From Azolla caroliniana (lineage: Eukaryota; Polypodiophyta), in the NCBI GenBank assembly GCA_043228905.1, contig JBHGNT010000006.1:19468001-19532000 (forward strand): DNA of 64,000 bases, given 5' to 3'. Shown here one piece after another: positions 57,607-64,000 of this stretch. Made by a program: the position numbers and the translations under genes. The notes beneath the pieces are model-generated. The model had not been told where the DNA came from, did not search any database, and saw nothing but the letters and a program-made list of their open reading frames with translations. How positions within the stretch are numbered: position 1 is the stretch's first letter; each line of letters begins with the position of its first letter.

Positions 57607-58422
57607 TGTTGGGAGACAGGTCCCTCCGGATGGGAAGGAAGAAGATCAGTGACGATTAGTGATGGTCCCTCCGGATGGGAAGGAAACCGTATGAGGAGGA
57701 CCCCGGCTACAGAGAGCCAGATGGTGCAGGCCTGATATGAACCGGATGAGGAGTACCCGGCTACGGAGAGCCAGATGGTGCAAGCCCGGTATGAACCGGA
57801 TGAGGAGTACCCGGCTACGGAGAGCCGGATGGTGCAGACCCAGTATGAACCGAACGAGGAGTACCCGGCTACGGAGAGCCGGATGGTGCAGGCCCGGTAC
57901 GAACCGGATGAGGAGTACCCGGCTACGGAGAGCTGGATGGTGCAGACCCGGTATGAACCAGAGGAAGAGACATATTCGTAAATATGTTTCTGAGAGCCCA
58001 TCGTGGCTATATTTGTAAATAGCCGAAAATTCATATTAGTATAAATATGACTTAGGGCAAACTAATATGTAGGTTGTTGTCATTCTTCCTTGTTGGTGCA
58101 AGAAGAAGAGAGAGTGCATAATTGTACACAGAGAGAGAGAGAGAGACGAAGGTCGTTGCCTCTGTTGTAACCGCCGCCTGTGGCGAAGATCTGTGAGCAC
58201 GAGGTCGTTGCCTCAGTGAACTCACTGTTGTATATTCCTACATAGTGACAGTTTGCAGCCTGTGGGCTGCCGTGGTTTTTCCCCTAGTTTGGGGTTTTCC
58301 ACGTAAACCTCCTGTGTATTCTCTCCTTCTTTGTGTCGCGTTTTATTTCCCATTTTCCTGTGTATCATTCTAAGCTCGGTTGTGGCCGAGCGTTGCGCAT
58401 AAGGAACGTTGGGTTCCCGTCA
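57607..58422 (+). repeat. LTR between Copia B and Copia I (816 bp)
   Basis: TGTTGGGAGACAGG to TTCCCGTCA, with TATAAATA at 58040-58047, a GA tract near 58132 and a hairpin GCTCGG/CCGAGC at 58374-58391. U3 carries the 54-bp repeats. Confidence 0.9.
57706..57960 (+). repeat. 54-bp tandem repeat in the B LTR (about 4.7 units)
   Basis: Unit of exactly 54 bases with the core 'ggatgaggagtacccggct' followed by 'ggagagccggatggtgcag'. Because 54 is a multiple of three every frame repeats as 18 residues. Confidence 0.92.
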
Positions 58423-61400
58423 AAAGACCTCTGGCTGCCGGTTCAGTTCGGGGACAAGAGACCGGACAAAATCGACGCCGCGATATGGGAGGTGATGCAC
58501 ATGAAGACAACGGCGTACATACAGTGCTTCATCGACATGAGCCTGTACAACAACTTCAATGAAGAGAGCAAGGCTCATGAGCTCTGGGACAAGCTCGGCA
58601 TAATGTTTCAGAACAAAAATGTTGTTAATCAGGTTTCGGTATTCCGGAAGCTAGTAAGACTCCGGTACCAAGATGGCTCCAGCATGGCGGAGCACATGAA
58701 TGCCTTCCAGGGGCTGATCCACCAGGAAACTTCATTGGAAGTACCTCTCGCCGATGAGGTACTAGCGCTACTCCTGCTTGGTTCCCTCCCAGATAGCTGG
58801 GAGACGTTGGTTGTCACTTTGGGCAACGCCGGGCCGGAAGGAAAACGGTTATCCCTAGCAAGAGTAAAGTCGAGCTTGCTAGATGAGGAAGCGCGTCGGA
58901 AAGATAAAGATACGAGCTCCGACTCCAAAGCGCTCCTTACCGAATCGGAATGCGGAAGACATAGAAACCGTAGTCCCCAGAACCGGGAGAAGTCGGGGAC
59001 ACGGTCAAAGTCAAGGGGGAGGCCCACTTGCTTCTATTGCGGCAAGCCGGGACACTTCCAAAAGAACTGTCGGCATTTCCGAAAAGATAAGGAGACCGAC
59101 GGTACCGATTCGAAGCGGACCCCGGACCAGAACGGTAAAGACCGGAGGGGGCCAGACCGGAAGGGAACGACGGCAATCGTGGCAAGTGAAGAGGAGTTGA
59201 TGCTCATCAACGAGGAGAGTGAGATAAACCTTGCCGGCGACGAGATGACCTGGGTGGTAGACTCAGGAGCATCGTTCCACCTTACCCCGGACCGGAAATG
59301 CTTCTCATCCTACTCAGCCGGTGATCACGGCTGTGTCCGGATGGGGAATGAAGGTACATGCCGAATTGTCGGCATAGGAGACGTGTGGCTATCGACACCA
59401 ACCGGATGCAAGTTGCTGCTGAGGGATGTCCGACACGTTCCGGAGGTTCGACTGAACCTGATATCAGCCGGTCGGCTAGATGATGAGGGCTACACGGGTA
59501 GCATCCGGAACGGTGTCATGAAGTTCAGCAAAGGGAGCCTGATTGTGGCTCGGGCCCGGAAGGGAAACACGTTGTACCTGATGAATGCCCGGTTACATCC
59601 AGAAGAAGTGAACGTGGCATCCGACACTGCCGGTGAGTTGTGGCACAAGAGACTGTGTCATATGAGCGAGAAGGGGATGAAGAGGCTTGCAGACGACAAC
59701 CTCATTCCAGTGAAGAACGTGCACTTAGAGAAGTGCACTAATTGTCTGGCCGGTAAGAAGAACCGAACCTCCTTCCGACCAAGGCCACCGATGAGACGTA
59801 ATGCACCACTGGAGTTGGTGCATATGGATGTGTGTCAAGTAGACACGAAGTCACATGCCGGAGCGCAGTACTTGGTGACGTTCATAGATGACCACAGCCG
59901 GAAGATGTGGGCCACACCGTTGAAGACAAAGGATCAGGTGTTATCCGTCTTCAAAGAACTCCACGTAAGAGTGGAAAGAGAAACCGGCCGGAAGCTGAAG
60001 GCGGTTCGAGCAGACAACGGAGGAGAATACCGGGGCAGTTCGAGGAGTACTGCCGCTCGAAGGGAATCCGGCTCGAATTTACCGTGCCGAAGACGCCGGA
60101 ATTAAACGGACTGGCCGAGAGGATGAACCGAACCATAATGGAGAGGGTCTGGAGTATGCTAGCGCATGCAAAACTACCCAAGAAGTTTTGGGCTGAGGCA
60201 TTGTCGACGTCGACATATGTGATAAATAGATCACCCTCAGTACCCTTGGACGGAGACACACCACAGAGAGTGTGGACCGGTAAGGAAGTATCCTACCGGC
60301 ATCTGAAGGTGTTCGGGTGTCTCTCATACGTGCATGTAGCTAAGGACCGGAGAGGAAAGTTAGATCCAAAGACCCGGCCATGCATATTCCTCGGTTACGG
60401 TGACGATGAGTTCGGCTACCGAGTCTGGGACCTGGTCGACAAGAAGGTATTCCGGAGTCGAGATATTATCTTCATGGAGAACAAGATGCTCGCCGACTGG
60501 GAGTCGGAGCAGAAGATAATGAACTCCGAGTCGACCAGTAAGCATCAACTCTACGATGAGCAGACCCAACCGGCGAGAGACCGGTTAGCACTCGAGGGAC
60601 CAGCCGGTTACGGTGAGGATACAGAACAGGCTGAAGAAGAAGTAGAAGAAGCTGAAACCGGAACCGGCCAAGACCCCGAATCGGATTCGGATGAAGAGCA
60701 GATGGATGAGCCGGTCACTGAACCCCAGAGACGGAGATATCCTCTCAGAGAGAGAAGGGCCCCCCGGAGATTTCCGGATGTAGAGCATGTTTTGCTGACC
60801 GATGAGGGGGAGCCGGAAAGCTTCGAAGAAGCGAAGGAAGACACCCACAACCAAAAATGGTTAAGTGCCATGCAGGATGAGATGGATTCCCTGCATGAGA
60901 ACCATATGTACGAATTGGTGGAGTTGCCGAAAGGAAAGCGGGCACTCTGAAACAAGTGGGTGTACAAGTTGAAACCGGGAGATGCCGGCAACCCCCCGAG
61001 ATACAAAGCCAAGATCGTGGTGAAGGGGTTCCAGCAGAAGAAGGGCGTGGACTTCGACGAGATATTTGCCCCGGTAGTAAAGATGACCTCCATCCGGACG
61101 GTGCTGAGTATAGCGGCAAGCATGGACCTTGAGGTAGAGCAGCTCGACGTGAAGACGGCATTCCTTCACGGCGACCTCGAAGAGGAGATCTACATGCAGC
61201 AACCGGAGGGATTTGTGGAGAAAGGGAAGGAGCACCTGGTATGCCGGCTGAAGAAGAGCTTGTACGGACTAAAGCAGGCTCCTCGACAATGGTACCGGAA
61301 GTTCAATTCCTTCATGACCAATCAAGGGTACCACAAGACACAGGCCGATCACTGTGTGTTTGAGAAGAAGTTTGAAGGAGGCGACTTCCAGATACTCCTT

Positions 61401-62380
61401 CTGTACGTGGACGACATGTTAATCGTCGGACGGGACCAAGTCAAAATACGGATGCTGAAGAAGGCTCTCAACCAGACCTTCTCAATGAAAGACTTGGGTC
61501 CGGCAAGACAGATGCTGGGATGCACATCATTCGGGACCGGTCAGCGAAGCAATTATGGCTGTCACATGAGAAGTACGTGACAAAGGTGCTTCACCGGTTC
61601 AACATGTCAGATGCGAAACCGGTCGGATCGACACTTCCGGCAAACTGCAAGCTATCCGGTAAGCAAAGCCCGAAGACGAAAGCAGAGAAGGCGGATATGA
61701 TGAAGATTCCATATGCCTCTGCCGTCGAGAGCTTGATTTACGCAATGGTTTGTACCCGACCGGACATAAGATACGCAGTCGGAGTGGTGAGCCTGTTTAT
61801 GAGCAATCCCGGCAAGGAGCATTGGAACGCGGTCAAATGGATACTCCGGTATTTGAAGGGCACTTCAAATATGTGTCTCTGATTCGGCTCCGGAAAACCC
61901 CAACTGGAGGGTTTCACCGATTCGGACATGTCGGCTGATGTGGATACCAGCCGGTCTACATCCGGGTATGTAATGACATATGCAGGGGGAGTTGTTTCGT
62001 GGCAGTCGAGGCTGCAGAAGACGGTTGCGTTGTCAACCACAGAGGCGGAGTACATGGCGGTTGTGGAAGCCGGCAAGGAAATCTTATGGATGAAGGACTT
62101 CATCGGAGAGCTCGGTATCCGGCAAGATGAATATCGGCTCTATTACGACAGTCAAAGTGACATCCACCTTGCTAAGAATGCGGCCTACCATTCCCGGACG
62201 AAGCATATCCAGCGAAGATATCACTAGATCCGGGAAAGAGTAGATGACCAGGAGTTCGCACTGACGAAGATCCACACGGCCGAGAACGGGTCAGATATGC
62301 TGACCAAAGTGCTGATACCCGACAAGTTGGACGCATGCCGGAAGTGGATCGGTCTAGTAAGACACCCCATGCCGGAGTGA
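58423..62380 (+). pseudogene. Copia I gag-pol, N-terminus missing, broken
   Basis: It begins directly after the LTR at gag residues KDLWLPVQFGDKRP, so the leader, primer site and first codons are gone. Zinc knuckle CFYCGKPGHFQKNC (near 59030), protease WVVDSGASFHLTPD (near 59250), integrase, RT with LLYVDDMLIV (near 61400) and RNase H to RHPMPE. Damage: one G lost near 60031, TGA at 60948 (CGA expected), one G lost near 61517, TGA at 61880 (CGA expected), TAG at 62225 (TGG expected). Confidence 0.92.
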
Positions 62381-62390
62381 AGGGGGAGTT

Positions 62391-63009
62391 TATTGGGAGA
62401 CAGGTCCCTCCGGATGGGAAGGGAGAAAAACAATGCCAGTGAACAAACTCGGCCGAGGCCGAAGCCGTATGATGAGTACCCGGCTACGGAGAGCCGGATG
62501 GTGCAGACCCGGTGAGAACCGGATGAGGAGTACCCGGTTACGGAGAGCCGGATGGTGCAGACCCGGTGAGAACCGGATAAGGAGTACCCAGTTACGGAGA
62601 GCCGGATGGTGCGAACCCGGTGAGAACCTGATGAGGAGTACCCGGCTACGGAGAGCCGGATGGTGCAGACCCGGTGAGAACCGGATAAGGAGTACCCGGT
62701 TACGGAGAGCCGGATGGTGCAGACCCGGTGAGAACCGGATAAGGAGTACCCGGTTACGGAGAGCCGGATGGTGCGAACCCGGTGAGAACCGGATGAGGAG
62801 TACCCGGCTACGGAGAGCCGGATGGTGCAGACCCGGTGAGGAATGCTCACCGGATGAAGAGACATATTCGTAAATATTTTTCTGAGAGTCCATCAAGAAT
62901 ATATTTGTAAATAGCCGAAAAGTCATATTAGTATAAAAATGACTTAGGGCAAACCTTTTAAACTGTTGTTATTATTTCTTATTTGCGTGAGATCAGAGCG
63001 TGTAACAGT

Positions 63010-63053
<44 letters not shown>

Positions 63054-63321
63054 CGTTGCCTCTGTTGTAACCGCCACCTGTGGCGAAGATCGTGAGCACG
63101 AGGTCGTTGCCTCCGTGAACTCACTGTTGTACATACTAACCTAGTGATAGTTTGCAGCCTGTGGGCTGCCGTGGTTTTTCTCTAGTTTGGGGTTTTTCCA
63201 CGTTAAACATCCTGCATACTCTTCTCTTCCATTGTGTCGTTCTTCGTTTTCGTTTTCTGTGTATGATCCTAAGCTCGGTTGTGGCCGAGCATTGCGTATA
63301 AGGAGCGTTCAGTTCTCGTCA
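62391..63321 (+). repeat. 3' LTR of Copia I (931 bp)
   Basis: Matches 57607-58422 but starts TATTGGGAG (TG changed to TA) and has more 54-bp repeats. TATAAAAA at 62932, GA microsatellite at 63013-63051, hairpin at 63273-63290. It ends CTCGTCA and abuts the Copia A LTR internally. Confidence 0.9.
62474..62845 (+). repeat. 54-bp tandem repeat in the I LTR (about 7 units)
   Basis: Same unit as at 57706. Variants 'gatgaggag' and 'gataaggag' are interspersed, as are 'ggctacgg' and 'ggttacgg'. Higher-order pairing of variants suggests recent expansion. Confidence 0.92.
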
Positions 63322-63585
63322 AGTCATAGAATCATATTCTATGACACATAACTTATGAGCTGTCACATTCCCCATGCTCCATGAGTCTTGCAGTTAATGA
63401 AGAGAGAGGGTGACTACATAAAGCACCCTCCTCCCACCTTGTATAATGTTGTGTCTTTCTCCTTTGTCAATATACTTTTACCTTGCGTATTCCTTGTCTC
63501 TCTCTCACTCTCTCTCTCTCTCTCATACACACACATAACTCATATCTCTTCCGCTTCACAAGAATCCATCTCTTGATTCTTTACA
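63322..63585 (+). repeat. Truncated 3' LTR of Copia A
   Basis: 264 bp equal to 30735-30998 with about four changes. The first 116 bp are missing. Confidence 0.9.
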
Positions 63586-64000
63586 CAACTATACCGAAGG
63601 GAAGCCAATTTATGTGACTGTAGATACGAGCCCAACTAGAATCGGGTGGTTCATCAACCAAGAAGGAGAAGATAATGCACGGTATGCCATCCGGTTCAGG
63701 GCAAAGGTTCTCAACGAACGACAACAAAGATACGCCCAAGTCAAGCGGGAACTTTGGGGTATTGTGTCGGCAGTGAAGACGAACAAAGACTACCTGATCG
63801 GGTCGGAAGTAATAATTGAGACAGATTGTCTCCCAATCCTCTAGATGATCTCAGGATGTGAGACACCAAATCTAGCTATGCTAAGGTGGATGGCCTATAT
63901 CAAGTCTTTGAACCCAGAGATCTGCCATATTGCAGGGAAGAAGAACGCCATGGCTAACATGTTGTCGAGGGCAAGATTTGAGAATGAAGGTGACATGGTT
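63586..64000 (+). pseudogene. Gypsy C RT end and RNase H (continues off edge)
   Basis: Continues the RT cut at 30618: TVDTSPTRIGWFINQ, then RYAQVKRELWGIVSAVK (RNase H), ETDCLPIL, TAG at 63842-63844 where CAG is expected, then HIAGKKNAMANMLSRARFE. The first five bases are the Copia A duplication. Confidence 0.88.

Larger units (their letters stand above)
35604..63321 (+). mobile_element. Copia B / Copia I composite (two units of one family)
   Basis: Order: B internal part (35604-35682, 50787-51257, 54763-57596), LTR (57607-58422), I internal part (58423-62380), LTR (62391-63321). There is no LTR at the left. B begins inside the gag zinc knuckle. I begins about 36 codons into gag directly after the LTR, with no primer site. 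J and L are inserted into B. The arrangement suggests recombination or deletion between two related copies. Confidence 0.85.
30619..63585 (+). mobile_element. Copia A (contains the B/I composite)
   Basis: The 5' LTR is 30619-30998. The primer site and pol run to 35603. Foreign DNA follows to 63321, then the last 264 bp of the 3' LTR (63322-63585). The flanks read CGACT (30614-30618) and CAACT (63586-63590), a 5-bp duplication with one change. The end of pol, the polypurine tract and the first 116 bp of the 3' LTR are missing, so the inner insertion came with a deletion. Confidence 0.87.
26253..64000 (+). mobile_element. Gypsy C (host of the large nest; runs off the right edge)
   Basis: A Ty3/Gypsy element in two pieces. 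The first (26253-30618) has the 5' LTR, gag, protease and most of RT. The second (63586-64000) has the end of RT and RNase H. The text joins across the gap: ALRKAD at 30617 continues as YTEGKP at 63590. Copia A and everything inside it lie between. The 3' part and 3' LTR are off the edge. LTR and Gag are homologous to element L. Confidence 0.9.

Noticed and set aside
57706-57960. CRISPR-like array
   Set aside because: Units are contiguous with no unique spacers, and the location is inside a plant LTR.
57737-58018. Arg/Trp-rich or Tyr/Glu-rich repeat proteins in the 54-bp repeats (also 62433-62873)
   Set aside because: The repeat unit is a multiple of three and lacks stops in several frames on both strands, so long frames arise automatically. 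They lie in LTR U3.

Overview
The window is a block of plant nuclear DNA made almost entirely of LTR retrotransposons nested inside one another; I could support no cellular gene. A land plant is indicated by the Copia elements with methionine-tRNA primer sites, by a Gypsy element with an extra downstream ORF (Athila/Tat-like layout), and by a Mutator-like DNA element with a 9-bp target duplication. The intact chromovirus looks like the Tf1/sushi/Tcn1 branch, which in plants is known mainly from mosses and lycophytes. A non-seed plant is therefore a reasonable but unproven guess.

Layout, left half. 1-3184: 5' LTR and open gag-pol of a young minus-strand Copia (N) that runs off the window. 3690-6006: degraded minus-strand Copia (M), abutted by an LTR fragment of the N/B/I family (6007-6395). 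6807-7636: non-autonomous MULE. 7988-16609: decayed chromovirus (D), split by a young Copia (H, 9304-14764). 16610-22925: truncated minus-strand Gypsy (F), whose LTR is split by a small non-autonomous element (E, 16899-19366). 22926-24039: unassigned.

Right half: a six-level nest. Minus-strand Copia G (24040-26252) holds Gypsy C (26253 to past 64000). C holds Copia A (30619-63585). A holds a two-unit Copia composite, B and I (35604-63321). B holds the Athila/Tat-like Gypsy J (35683-50786) and, separately, the gag-only element L (51258-54762). J holds the intact chromovirus K (43787-49481). Flanking duplications seen: TATAG for K, AAACC for J, ACGT for L, CCCAC for H, CGACT/CAACT for A, GAGGAGACC for the MULE.

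How the parts relate. K is the likely active element: by eye its two 424-bp LTRs are identical and gag and pol are open. It carries a heat-shock-element array just upstream of its TATA box, a Tf1-like self-priming site and a textbook -1 frameshift signal between gag and pol. E has no genes but shares K-type LTR ends, polypurine tract and the same self-priming arrangement, so it looks like a passenger of K-type elements. In the same way L (LTRs plus one gag ORF) shares LTR and Gag homology with the autonomous C. The LTRs of K, D, E, C and L all carry a tRNA-like, Pol III-promoter-like segment on the antisense strand. Older copies are broken largely by CGA-to-TGA, CAG-to-TAG and CAA-to-TAA changes, the pattern expected from decay of methylated cytosines.
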